Shown one piece after another: positions 41,068 through 49,135 of a DNA stretch of 64,000 nt (position 1 is the stretch's first letter; each line of letters begins with the position of its first letter). The translations under genes and the position numbers were made by a program. This stretch comes from Clostridiales bacterium UBA7568 (GTDB lineage Bacteria > Bacillota > Clostridia > Oscillospirales > CAG-272). The DNA lies in contig DLLG01000011.1 of assembly GCA_002479075.1 (NCBI GenBank), forward strand, positions 16,019 to 80,018. Reading direction: 5' to 3'. The notes under the pieces are model-generated. The model made no database searches, was not told the DNA's origin, and was given only the letters and a program-made list of their open reading frames with translations.

Positions 41068-41682
41068 CTAATCCCTGTAAAAATAAAAGTCACATTTATC
41101 GCTGCCTCGTCCTATCGTGCCTTGCCGCTCAAAGGCTATGCCGCACATATCTCCGTAAACGCGGTCGTCGCTCAGGCAGAAAGTGCCCGTCAGCTCTTTA
41201 CAGCCCAGCAACTCGCAATACTTCACATATGGGCATTGCAGAACATCGACGCGATAATGCCTGCTGTCGGATTCGATTTCCGCAAATCTGAAACCCGCTT
41301 CTCCGTTGAACATAGTACCGATCATCTTGGGGAAAATCTTAAAGAAAAGAGGTCGGACAAAAGGTATCTTCGTTGCAATATGCAGACGCTTCCGATCAGG
41401 CTCCATGCCTATTCTTACGGATTCTTCTATCAAGGCTATGGCTTCCTCGCGCGGGATATATTTGATCATTTGCAGATAAATAGCCGCCCGCGGGAAGATC
41501 ATCCGTTCGGTATGTATCTTTTCCTTTTCGGAAAGTCCCTTATATTCGTCACATAATTCGTTGCAAAGATTTACTGCGTCATTGACGAGAGCATCGGTCT
41601 GCCCGGCACCGAGCTTCTTTCTCAGTTCACCCAAGAGATAAGAAAAACCGCCGGGTTTTTTGTAATATCTTTTGCTTATCAT
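41068..41682 (-). CDS. L-2-amino-thiazoline-4-carboxylate hydrolase family protein
   Basis: 204 residues. The C-terminal two-thirds match the ATC hydrolase family, with YRVDVLQCPYVKYCELLGCKEL, FCLSDDRVYGDMCG and FERQGTIGRGSDKCDFYFYR carrying the conserved Cys and Asp residues. The named activity opens a thiazoline ring toward cysteine in pseudomonads; most clostridial members are untested. Start at the ATG at 41682 with GGAGG 11 nt upstream. Single gene with its own promoter. Confidence 0.75.
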   Translation of the reverse strand: MISKRYYKKPGGFSYLLGELRKKLGAGQTDALVNDAVNLCNELCDEYKGLSEKEKIHTERMIFPRAAIYLQMIKYIPREEAIALIEESVRIGMEPDRKRLHIATKIPFVRPLFFKIFPKMIGTMFNGEAGFRFAEIESDSRHYRVDVLQCPYVKYCELLGCKELTGTFCLSDDRVYGDMCGIAFERQGTIGRGSDKCDFYFYRD

Positions 41683-41718
41683 AATTCTATGCTCCTCCGC
41701 AAATCCTGACTTATTTAT

Positions 41719-41747
41719 ATTGTACCATAAATACACCCGTTTTTCAA
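41719..41747 (-). promoter_or_regulatory. Promoter of the ATC hydrolase-like gene
   Basis: Minus-strand TTGAAA, 17-nt spacer, TACAAT, 37 nt before the ATG. Confidence 0.7.
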
Positions 41748-41983
41748 CCAATCCCGTGTGAGCAAAAACAGAACCTGTTTTTCGCGGTTTGTGACAAGTG
41801 ACTATGCAGTCCGATCGGCTAACGTATTGCATTTTCAGAAAAAACGAACTTGTTTTTCATATTTTGACGCAAATATAGAACTTTTGACCGCAGTATGTTA
41901 TAATACTTGAGGAAAAAATAAAACATAAAACTTTTCCGACAAAACGTCGCGCTCAATCGTTATATATACAGGAGGAGAGGAAT

Positions 41984-42478
41984 ATGCCGGAAAATTCGCA
42001 ATGTGCGGGCGAATGGTTTGAGGCATTCTACGAACGGAATTACAGGCAGGTATATCGTTTGTGCTTTACATATATGAAAAATCGGTCGGAAGCCGAGGAT
42101 TGCACAGAGGATGTATTCGTCAAGGTTTTAACAGGAAATTTTTCCTTCAACGACGAGATTCACGAGAAAAAATGGCTGACTGTCACAGCGATCAACCTTT
42201 GCAAGGACCGCCTGAAGCATTGGTGGCGAAAGCAGGTCACCGCTATTGACGAAGCCGCTGAAATTCCGGATGAGAATGCCGAGCCCATAGACGAGACTCT
42301 TGAGATCGTCAAAAAGCTGCCCGCAAAATATAAAGATGTCGTTTATCTGCATTACTATATGGATTACAAAACAGACGAGATTGCAGTAATGCTCAAAAAG
42401 CCGCCGTCAACCATACGCAATTATTTGCGCGAGGCGAGAGAAATTCTCCGGCGACAGATAGGAGGTTTTGAGTCGTGA
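41984..42478 (+). CDS. ECF-family RNA polymerase sigma factor
   Basis: 164 residues. Region 2 has WFEAFYERNYRQVYRLCFTYMKNRSEAEDCTEDVFVKVL; region 4 has LPAKYKDVVYLHYYMDYKTDEIAVMLKKPPSTIRNYLREAREIL, a clear HTH. Ribosome site AGGAGGAGAGG. A TATAAT lies near 41900 but no matching -35 is evident. It overlaps the next gene by 4 nt and probably governs it and the downstream surface-polymer cassette. Confidence 0.9.
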   Translation: MPENSQCAGEWFEAFYERNYRQVYRLCFTYMKNRSEAEDCTEDVFVKVLTGNFSFNDEIHEKKWLTVTAINLCKDRLKHWWRKQVTAIDEAAEIPDENAEPIDETLEIVKKLPAKYKDVVYLHYYMDYKTDEIAVMLKKPPSTIRNYLREAREILRRQIGGFES

Positions 42479-43116
42479 GTGAAAAGAAAATCAAAGATTC
42501 GATCGATAATATCGAGCCGGCTTCCGGCGCGAAAGAACGGATGTATCGGAATATTATGAAAAAAGCGTCGCAGGCGGCTCCGGAAGAAAAGCCTGCCGAG
42601 CCGAAAAGAAAATCTGCCGGAATTCTGCGCTATATATTGCCTGTTGCTGCTTGCTTTTGCCTGTTGGTGATCGGAATTGCAAGGTTCCTTCCCGGCATAA
42701 CGCCGGCAGGACCGGGCGAAAGCACCGTGCTGGGCGGCAGTCCGTTTGTCGAAGTAAAAAATGCGGAAGCATTCAAAGCGCTTTCTATCACACTTGACGC
42801 TCCGGAGGGTGCGCAGAATACTTCATATGCAATTATAGACGATAAGATTGCGGAAATTAAATTTGAACTTGACGGGAAGAACTATCTTGCCCGCGCTTCG
42901 GCGCAGGAGGGCGATTTTTCCGGGCTGAACGGGCAGGAGTTTTCGGAGGAAACCATAGATGCCGAAACCAACGCAATCCTCGTGAGTGTGAATACGGGCA
43001 CAGGTAACTATCAGAAAATCATTTGGACGGACGGACGGATCAACTATTGTCTGTACGGTACGGACGGGGCAAACAGAGAACAAATCATCTCGGTATATCA
43101 AGCTCTGAAAAAATAA
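42475..43116 (+). CDS. Putative anti-sigma factor, membrane-anchored
   Basis: 213 residues, GTG start overlapping the sigma stop (GTGA) with AGGAGG 11 nt upstream. A 45-residue charged cytoplasmic N-terminus (SIDNIEPASGAKERMYRNIMKKA) is followed by one transmembrane helix (ILRYILPVAACFCLLVIGIARF) and an extracellular beta-rich domain. Layout and coupling mark it as the cognate anti-sigma of the ECF factor. A terminator follows at 43124-43166. Confidence 0.72.
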   Translation: MSEKKIKDSIDNIEPASGAKERMYRNIMKKASQAAPEEKPAEPKRKSAGILRYILPVAACFCLLVIGIARFLPGITPAGPGESTVLGGSPFVEVKNAEAFKALSITLDAPEGAQNTSYAIIDDKIAEIKFELDGKNYLARASAQEGDFSGLNGQEFSEETIDAETNAILVSVNTGTGNYQKIIWTDGRINYCLYGTDGANREQIISVYQALKK

Positions 43117-43123
43117 TATTCGG

Positions 43124-43166
43124 AAATGTCGGAAGAATTTTTTGAAATTTTTCCGACATTTTTGTT
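43124..43166 (+). terminator. Terminator after the second sigma/anti-sigma pair
   Basis: AAATGTCGGAA/TTCCGACATTT with inner GAA/TTC pairing, then TTTG and TTTTC. Confidence 0.7.
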
Positions 43167-43268
43167 TTCCGGATCGTTATGTATTACGGAAGCAAAAAAA
43201 CGACGGCGCAGCGTACGGGCGAGGTCTTATGCTTTCGCAATAATAACCTTCAAAGGAGCTAACTGAAA

Positions 43269-43946
43269 ATGAAAATCAAAAAGATCGCACTTATTTTTTT
43301 ATCAATTCTGATGATATTCAGCTTTGCGGCTTGCGGCAAAGGAACAAACGACAACAACAACGACAATAAAAACGACGATAACGGAAAGAACAATACCGTC
43401 GTTACCGCAACTCCGGCAGAGATCGAGCAGAAGATCGCCGAAGCTGTCGGCAATGACAACTATCTCTGCAACGTTGACATTGACAAGGATTGGCTGAAAA
43501 ACATCTACCGTCTTGACACAAGCAAGATAGAGAGCTACGTTGCAAAGCAGAACTCTATCGGAAGCGTAAACCCCGACACGGTCATCGTCCTTAAAACCAA
43601 AGACGGCTACGCAGACGAGGCAGTTAAGGCAATAAACGAGGGCTACGACCAGATTGTCAGCTACATACGCCAGTATCCCTTCGGTACGGCAAAGGTCCTG
43701 AACGCCCGCCTTTATCAGAGCGGAGACTATGTGATCTATGTTATCGCCGGCGCAAGCTATGACGGCGAGGATGCGGAAGCGGAAAACAAGCTGGCTGTCT
43801 CCGAATATGCAAAAATCGACGAGGTTATCAAAAGCGTGTTCGGTAAACTTCCGAAAAATTCTGCCGTTGTGCCCGAGGAGAACGGCAGTAGCGGAGGTCT
43901 GATCGTTCCGGACGATAACGATATGCCTGTATTCGGAAAAAATTAA
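43269..43946 (+). CDS. DUF4358 lipoprotein
   Basis: 225 residues. Signal peptide IALIFLSILMIFSFAAC ends in a lipobox Cys. An Asn/Asp-rich linker (NDNNNDNKNDDNGKNN) and one DUF4358 domain follow (residues about 50-190, with YVAKQNSIGSVNPDTVIVLKTKDGYADEAVKAINEGYDQIVSYI). It sits directly before MBOAT and DHHW genes, the usual context for this family, so it likely assists a surface acylation machine outside the membrane. Ribosome site AAAGGAG. Confidence 0.85.
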   Translation: MKIKKIALIFLSILMIFSFAACGKGTNDNNNDNKNDDNGKNNTVVTATPAEIEQKIAEAVGNDNYLCNVDIDKDWLKNIYRLDTSKIESYVAKQNSIGSVNPDTVIVLKTKDGYADEAVKAINEGYDQIVSYIRQYPFGTAKVLNARLYQSGDYVIYVIAGASYDGEDAEAENKLAVSEYAKIDEVIKSVFGKLPKNSAVVPEENGSSGGLIVPDDNDMPVFGKN

Positions 43947-43948
43947 AA

Positions 43949-45343
43949 ATGGTTTTCTCCAGTCTGACATTTCTTTTATGGTTTTTGCCCTGTGTCCTGC
44001 TGGTGTATTTCATCGTTCCGAAAAAAGCAAAAAACGCGGTACTCTTTGTGTTCAGCCTGCTGTTTTATGCTTGGGGCGAACCGATCTATGTCGGATTGAT
44101 GATCTTCTCTACCGTCCTCGACTACTGTTGCGGACGGGCGGTTGATAAATACCGTGGGACACCGACGGCAAAAATCGGTCTGCTTGTATCCGTAATTGTA
44201 AATCTGAGTTTGCTTTGCCTCTTTAAATATACGGATTTTCTCATCGGCACGATAAACGGAATTTTCGGAAGCAGTATTCCTCTTCTGAATCTGCCCTTGC
44301 CTATCGGCATCTCGTTTTACACCTTCCAGACGATGAGCTACACCATAGACGTCTATCGCGGCGATGCCAAAGTACAGAAAAACATCATCTCCTTCGGGGC
44401 ATATGTGTCCCTGTTTCCCCAGCTTATTGCAGGGCCGATCGTGCGTTATCAGACCATTGCCGACCAGATTGACGAGCGCACCCATTCCTTCGATAAATTC
44501 GGAGACGGCGTCAAGCGGTTTGTCTGCGGTCTCGGAAAAAAGGTGCTGATCGCCAATAACATCGGGCTTCTATGGAACACAATTTCGAAAGCGGAAAGTC
44601 TGACGGTTGTTTCCGCGTGGCTCGGAATCATAGCCTTTGCGTTTCAGATCTATTTTGACTTTTCCGGCTATTCGGATATGGCAATCGGTCTCGGCAAAAT
44701 GTTCGGCTTTGATTTTCTGGAAAACTTCGATCACCCGTATTGCTCAAAAAGTGTCACGGAGTTCTGGCGGCGCTGGCATATTTCAATGGGAACCTGGTTC
44801 AGGGACTATGTTTATATCCCGCTGGGCGGAAACCGGAGAGGGCTTGCCGTTCAGCTCCGCAACATTGCCATAGTATGGCTGCTCACAGGCTTTTGGCACG
44901 GAGCCAGCTGGAACTATGTGCTCTGGGGCGTATTTTACGGAGTGATTCTGATTATCGAAAAGTTCTTCCTGCTGGACAAGCTGAAAAAAGCGCCTGCGTT
45001 TGTCGGGCACATATATACGTTGCTTTGCGTCGCGATCGGTTGGGTGCTGTTCGCCTTTGAGGACATCGGAAAAGGCTGGACATTTTTCAAGGCTCTCTTC
45101 GGAGGGGTCGCCTTCTGTAATTCCGCATCGCTCTATCAGCTCCTGTCATATCTGCCGCTGCTCCTGCTGTGTGCAGTCGCCTCGACGCCCCTCGGCACAA
45201 AGCTCTATCACAAGCTGGGCGAGAAATGTAACGCCGCTCTTATGACAGCTGCCGATACAACCGGCATCGTTGCCGTAACGGGACTTGCCATAGCTTATCT
45301 CATCAGCGGGTCCTATAACCCGTTCCTGTATTTCCGTTTTTAA
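43949..45343 (+). CDS. MBOAT-family membrane O-acyltransferase (AlgI/PatA-like)
   Basis: 464 residues with many transmembrane helices. The MBOAT core is visible: PIGISFYTFQTMSYTIDVYRG, SFGAYVSLFPQLIAGPIVRY, VTEFWRRWHISMGTWFRDYVYIPLGGNRRG and LTGFWHGASWNYVLWG, which holds the catalytic His. Moves acyl (usually acetyl) groups from the cytoplasm to a surface polysaccharide. It starts 2 nt after the DUF4358 lipoprotein and is followed by the DHHW partner. Confidence 0.92.
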   Translation: MVFSSLTFLLWFLPCVLLVYFIVPKKAKNAVLFVFSLLFYAWGEPIYVGLMIFSTVLDYCCGRAVDKYRGTPTAKIGLLVSVIVNLSLLCLFKYTDFLIGTINGIFGSSIPLLNLPLPIGISFYTFQTMSYTIDVYRGDAKVQKNIISFGAYVSLFPQLIAGPIVRYQTIADQIDERTHSFDKFGDGVKRFVCGLGKKVLIANNIGLLWNTISKAESLTVVSAWLGIIAFAFQIYFDFSGYSDMAIGLGKMFGFDFLENFDHPYCSKSVTEFWRRWHISMGTWFRDYVYIPLGGNRRGLAVQLRNIAIVWLLTGFWHGASWNYVLWGVFYGVILIIEKFFLLDKLKKAPAFVGHIYTLLCVAIGWVLFAFEDIGKGWTFFKALFGGVAFCNSASLYQLLSYLPLLLLCAVASTPLGTKLYHKLGEKCNAALMTAADTTGIVAVTGLAIAYLISGSYNPFLYFRF

Positions 45344-45357
45344 GGAGGACTTTCCTG

Positions 45358-46464
45358 ATGCGTAATAAAATAATTACTTCTGTTTTTTGTCTGCTTCTGG
45401 CTGTCGGCGTTATATCCGGCTTTCTTGTGCCGGACAAGTATTATTCCGAAAGCGAAAAGCGAACGCTGACGCAGAAAAACGCGATCTCTATCTCTGATTT
45501 TCCGAGCGGAAAAATGGGAACGGAAATCGAAAAATACCTTGCGGATCAGTTTCCCCTGCGGGACGGTTGGATCACAATAAAAACCCTGACAGAACGGTTC
45601 AGCGGAAAAACGCAGATTTCCGGCGTCTATTTCGGCAAGGGCGGTTACCTGATCGATGCCTTTACCGGATACAGCCAAAAACAATTCTATGCCAACATCG
45701 AAGCTCTTGCAAAATTATCCGACTCCCTGAAAGCCGCCGGCATTCCGACGCAGGTGATGCTCGTGCCGACATCGGCACAGATCCTTTCCGACAAGCTGCC
45801 CGCCTATGCGCCCGGCCTTGACCAAAAGGCATTTCTTGAATACGCAAAGGCGCAGGGACTGGACACCGTTAATGTGTTTGATATTCTTTCGGCGCACAAA
45901 AGCGAATATATCTATTATAAAACCGACCACCATTTCACAAGCCTCGGAGCATACTACTGCTATGTCGCCTGGATGCAGTCGCAGGGAAAGACGGCTGAGC
46001 CGCTTTCCGCCTGGCACAGCAAGGAGCTATGCGACAATTTCCGCGGTACAACGTACAATAAGGTCAATTATCCCTTCGCCGCAACAGATGTCATCACAGC
46101 CTATTATAAAACTCTGACGCATACCGTAAGCTACAACGGCGGAAACTATGTAACAGACAGTATTTACGAGTTCAAATATCTGAAAGGAAAAGACCAGTAT
46201 GCCGCTTTTCTGAATTCCAACCAGTCTACAACCGTTGTTTCCGGCAACGGCGAAGGCAAGCTGCTGATCCTGAAGGACTCCTATGCCAACTGTTTTTCGC
46301 AGTTTGCAATTGACGACTATGCCGAAACGCATCTGATCGACCTTCGCTTTTTCAAGGGATCTGTTGAAGATTATATCGAGGAAAACGGTATCACGCAGGT
46401 GCTTGTGCTTTATAATATTCCGAACTTTGCGCAGGATACGGCTATCGCCAATGCGATAAAATAA
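45358..46464 (+). CDS. DHHW-family AlgJ/AlgX-like surface protein
   Basis: 368 residues, N-terminal signal anchor (IITSVFCLLLAVGVISGFLV), then a SGNH-like extracellular domain: YYSESEKRTLTQ, FPLRDGWI, catalytic-type YYKTDHHFTSLGAYY and LLILKDSYANCF. This family works with MBOAT proteins to place acetyl groups on extracellular polymers. Forms the DUF4358-MBOAT-DHHW cassette; 14 nt after the MBOAT gene. Which polymer is modified is unknown. Confidence 0.88.
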   Translation: MRNKIITSVFCLLLAVGVISGFLVPDKYYSESEKRTLTQKNAISISDFPSGKMGTEIEKYLADQFPLRDGWITIKTLTERFSGKTQISGVYFGKGGYLIDAFTGYSQKQFYANIEALAKLSDSLKAAGIPTQVMLVPTSAQILSDKLPAYAPGLDQKAFLEYAKAQGLDTVNVFDILSAHKSEYIYYKTDHHFTSLGAYYCYVAWMQSQGKTAEPLSAWHSKELCDNFRGTTYNKVNYPFAATDVITAYYKTLTHTVSYNGGNYVTDSIYEFKYLKGKDQYAAFLNSNQSTTVVSGNGEGKLLILKDSYANCFSQFAIDDYAETHLIDLRFFKGSVEDYIEENGITQVLVLYNIPNFAQDTAIANAIK

Positions 46465-46513
46465 AAAAGCATATTTCGGAAAGCACCCATTTAAAGCATT
46501 CTCCTTCCCCCCA

Positions 46514-46551
46514 AAAAACAAAAGGCGCACAAAATGCGCCTTTTGTTTTTC
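46514..46551. terminator. Strong bidirectional terminator
   Basis: 16-bp perfect stem AAAAACAAAAGGCGCA/TGCGCCTTTTGTTTTT between the DHHW gene and the convergent metal-transport genes. Confidence 0.92.
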
Positions 46552-46562
46552 TTTATGGCTCT

Positions 46563-46730
46563 TTAAAAGATCAAAAGCAATGCGCACGCAACCGCAACGG
46601 CTCCGCCGATTGCGCTGACAACAGAATAAATCTTTTTCGATTCCGGATCTTGTTTCTCTTTTACCAGGTAATAAATGCCCGCGCAGAGAACAAGAACGCC
46701 GATGATAAGACCGATAATTTTGATTGCCAT
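46563..46730 (-). CDS. Small two-helix membrane protein
   Basis: 55 residues, almost entirely two helices (IKIIGLIIGVLVLCAGIYYLV and VVSAIGGAVAVACALLLIF) with a short charged loop. The ATG overlaps the ATPase stop (TAATG), with GGAGG just upstream, so it is translated with the metal ATPase. Perhaps a small accessory subunit; no family recognised. Confidence 0.7.
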   Translation of the reverse strand: MAIKIIGLIIGVLVLCAGIYYLVKEKQDPESKKIYSVVSAIGGAVAVACALLLIF

Positions 46731-48601
46731 TATTTCTTCCTCCATTTCAATAAGAATGCCGAGTTTGTTATAACAAGCACCGAGCCCGCATTATGTACAA
46801 GCGCTCCGACAACGGGATTCAGCGTTCCGATGATCGCCAAAGCGATTGCAACAAAATTCAGCGTCATCGAGAAAATCATATTGAGCCTGACCGTTGTCAT
46901 CATCCGTTTCGAGAGCGCAAAAAGATGCGGAAGCTCTTTGACTTCATCATCAACAAGCGCAATATCCGCCGCATCGACGGCAATATCGCTACCGACACCG
47001 CCCATAGCGATGCCGACATCCGCTTTTTTCAGCGCCGGCGCATCGTTTACTCCGTCGCCTATCATACAGACAGGCATATTTTTTCCCTGGTATTCGCCGA
47101 TATATCTCAGCTTATCCTCCGGCAGGCAACCCGCCCTCACCTCGCCGATATGAAGTTCTCCGGCAATCGTTTCTGCGGCATTTTCGTTGTCGCCCGTGAG
47201 AAGAACGGGCTGTATGCCCAGTTCCGAAAGAGATGAAATCGTTTTTGCGCTTTCCTTTCGCAGAGTGTCCGCCAAGGCAATAAATCCGGTGAACACGCCG
47301 TTTATCGCAACGTAAATTACCGTGCAGCCCTTGCGCAGATAATCCTCGGCATTGCTCGGCGGCGTCATATCTATACCGTGTCCGGAAAGCAGTTCGCAGT
47401 TGCCCGCAAGAATGTTCTTTCCGCCAACAGCAGCGCATACTCCGCGTCCGGGAATCATCACGAAATCCGTCGTCTCTGCAAGCGCGGCACCAGTCTTTTT
47501 GTAGCAACGGACAATCGCCTTCCCCAAAGGATGCTCCGAAAGCTGCTCTGCGGAAGCCGCCAGACGATATATCTCGTCTTTATCAAACTCCGCCGAAACG
47601 CTCTCTGTCGCAACGACCTCCGGTATTCCGCAGGTCAGAGTGCCCGTCTTATCAAACGCAATGACCTTTGCTTTTGACAGCCGCTCAAGAGCGTCGCCCT
47701 CGCGGACAAGGAAGCCGTGTTTCGTTGCGTTTCCGATAGCAGCCATAATCGCCGTCGGCGTCGCAAGCACCAATGCGCAGGGGCAGAACACAACAAGGAT
47801 CGTAACGGCGCGGATGATCTGCCCGGTGATAAGCCAGGTCAGCCCGGCGGCGGAAAGCGCAATCACAACAATCCAGGTCGCCCATCTGTCGGCAAGACCG
47901 ACGATCTTTGCTTTTCCCGCATCTGCCGACTGCACAAGCCGTATCATACGCTGAATCGAGCTGTCCTCGCCGACTTTTGTTGCCTTCATTTCAAATGCTC
48001 CGAATTGATTGACAGTTCCGCTTGACACCGTATCTCCGACGGTCTTGTCAACCGGCAGCGATTCGCCGGTCATAACCGCCTGATTTACAGAGGTCTGCCC
48101 CGAGACGATCACCCCGTCAACAGGAACGCTTTCTCCCGGCAGCACACGGATGCGATCACCGACTTTTACCTGTTCTGCGGGAACGATCTCCTCCCTTCCG
48201 TCGCGCAAAATTCTTGCCGTCTGCGGCGTCAGGTGCACCAGCTTTTCAATTCCGGCGCGCGCCCTGGCAACCGTCAGCTCCTCCAGCAAGGCGCCGAGCT
48301 GCATAATGACCGCAACCTCGCCCGCCGCGAAATCCTCACCGATACAGACGGATGCGATCAGGGCAAGAGACACAAGCACGTCCGCTTTGATGTCAAATGC
48401 GGTCACGAGACCTATAATCGCCTCCAGAACAATCGGCACGCCGCAAAGGATGATTGCGATCCAAGCCATATCAAACGGAAGCGGTTGAAATTTAAAAAGG
48501 CTGCATATAACCGCGGCTCCCGAAATCACAAGCAGGACAATATCCTTTTTAATTCCGCCGAGCGAAAGCAGTCGCTCCAGTTTTTTCATAATTCGTTTCA
48601 T
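46730..48601 (-). CDS. Heavy-metal-translocating P1B-type ATPase
   Basis: 623 residues. There is no N-terminal metal-binding HMA domain; the protein starts directly with the transmembrane bundle. Actuator motif TGESLPVDK, ion-site CPC in VVFCPCALVLATP, phosphorylation site AFDKTGTLTCG, LLTGDNENAAE and IGDGVNDAPALKKADVG are all present. Exports a soft metal ion. The adjacent regulator has the copper-type CsoR residues, so Cu(I) is favoured; the C-terminal HNAGSVLVITNS helix does not settle the point. ATG at 48601 chosen for AAAGGAG; the open frame upstream runs through the promoter. Confidence 0.9.
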   Translation of the reverse strand: MKRIMKKLERLLSLGGIKKDIVLLVISGAAVICSLFKFQPLPFDMAWIAIILCGVPIVLEAIIGLVTAFDIKADVLVSLALIASVCIGEDFAAGEVAVIMQLGALLEELTVARARAGIEKLVHLTPQTARILRDGREEIVPAEQVKVGDRIRVLPGESVPVDGVIVSGQTSVNQAVMTGESLPVDKTVGDTVSSGTVNQFGAFEMKATKVGEDSSIQRMIRLVQSADAGKAKIVGLADRWATWIVVIALSAAGLTWLITGQIIRAVTILVVFCPCALVLATPTAIMAAIGNATKHGFLVREGDALERLSKAKVIAFDKTGTLTCGIPEVVATESVSAEFDKDEIYRLAASAEQLSEHPLGKAIVRCYKKTGAALAETTDFVMIPGRGVCAAVGGKNILAGNCELLSGHGIDMTPPSNAEDYLRKGCTVIYVAINGVFTGFIALADTLRKESAKTISSLSELGIQPVLLTGDNENAAETIAGELHIGEVRAGCLPEDKLRYIGEYQGKNMPVCMIGDGVNDAPALKKADVGIAMGGVGSDIAVDAADIALVDDEVKELPHLFALSKRMMTTVRLNMIFSMTLNFVAIALAIIGTLNPVVGALVHNAGSVLVITNSAFLLKWRKK

Positions 48602-48616
48602 AAGCAAAACTCCTTT

Positions 48617-48667
48617 ATACCTTAGGGGGTATATGTATATTATACCCAGGTGGGTATATGTTGTCAA
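48617..48667 (-). promoter_or_regulatory. ATPase promoter with two CsoR-type operators
   Basis: Minus-strand TTGACA (48662-48667), 17-nt spacer, TATAAT (48639-48644). The palindrome TATACCCAGGTGGGTATA (48641-48658) fills the spacer. A second, ATACCTTAGGGGGTAT (48617-48632), lies in the leader. Binding should block polymerase until metal releases the repressor. Confidence 0.82.
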
Positions 48668-48677
48668 TAGAAAAAAC

Positions 48678-48707
48678 AAAAAAGACGGCAAAAAAGCCGT
48701 CTTTTTT
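48678..48707. terminator. Terminator between csoR and the ATPase gene
   Basis: AAAAAAGACGGC/GCCGTCTTTTTT with a T-run on both strands. Confidence 0.9.
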
Positions 48708-48718
48708 CAGAAAGTGTC

Positions 48719-48994
48719 TTATTGCATATTGGCAAAGCGCTCGACAGCCTTTGTAAAGCTCTCGATGGTTTTGTCTGCGTCGCCGTGCTCAATACCGTCG
48801 CGCACGCAATGCCTGATGTGTCCCTCAAGCACAACTTTTCCGCAACCATTGAGCGCAGATTTTGCCGCATTGATCTGCGAAAGAATATCCTCACAGGGAA
48901 TATCTTCATCGACCATCCTGTCAATAGCCTGGATCTGACCGATGATCTTTTTCAGCCTGCGGTGCAGGTTTTCGGAATCCATACATTGTTTCAC
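48719..48994 (-). CDS. csoR: CsoR-family metal-sensing repressor
   Basis: About 91 residues, the normal size of this all-helical DUF156 family. LHRRLKKIIGQIQAIDRMVDED is the DNA-contact region. The metal ligands are Cys in DIPCEDIL, then His and Cys in LEGHIRHCV, the C-H-C pattern of copper sensors. I prefer the GTG at 48994 with GGAGG 8 nt upstream; an ATG at 49000 has only 2 nt spacing. Represses itself and the P1B ATPase through matching 16-bp boxes. Confidence 0.88.
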   Translation of the reverse strand: MKQCMDSENLHRRLKKIIGQIQAIDRMVDEDIPCEDILSQINAAKSALNGCGKVVLEGHIRHCVRDGIEHGDADKTIESFTKAVERFANMQ

Positions 48995-49008
48995 TATCAT
49001 TACCTCCG

Positions 49009-49059
49009 ATACCATTAGGGGTATGAGCAAATTGTAGCATAAAAGCGCGGCGCTGTCAA
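49009..49059 (-). promoter_or_regulatory. csoR promoter with CsoR-type operator
   Basis: Minus-strand TTGACA (49054-49059), 17-nt spacer, TACAAT (49031-49036), then palindrome ATACCATTAGGGGTAT (49009-49024), nearly the same as the box in the ATPase leader. Confidence 0.8.
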
Positions 49060-49135
49060 GATAAACTCTCTTTGAACGGTACACGCCGAAGGCGATGGAC
49101 ACATTGCATTTTTTCTCTTTCTGCTCCGCCGGTTT

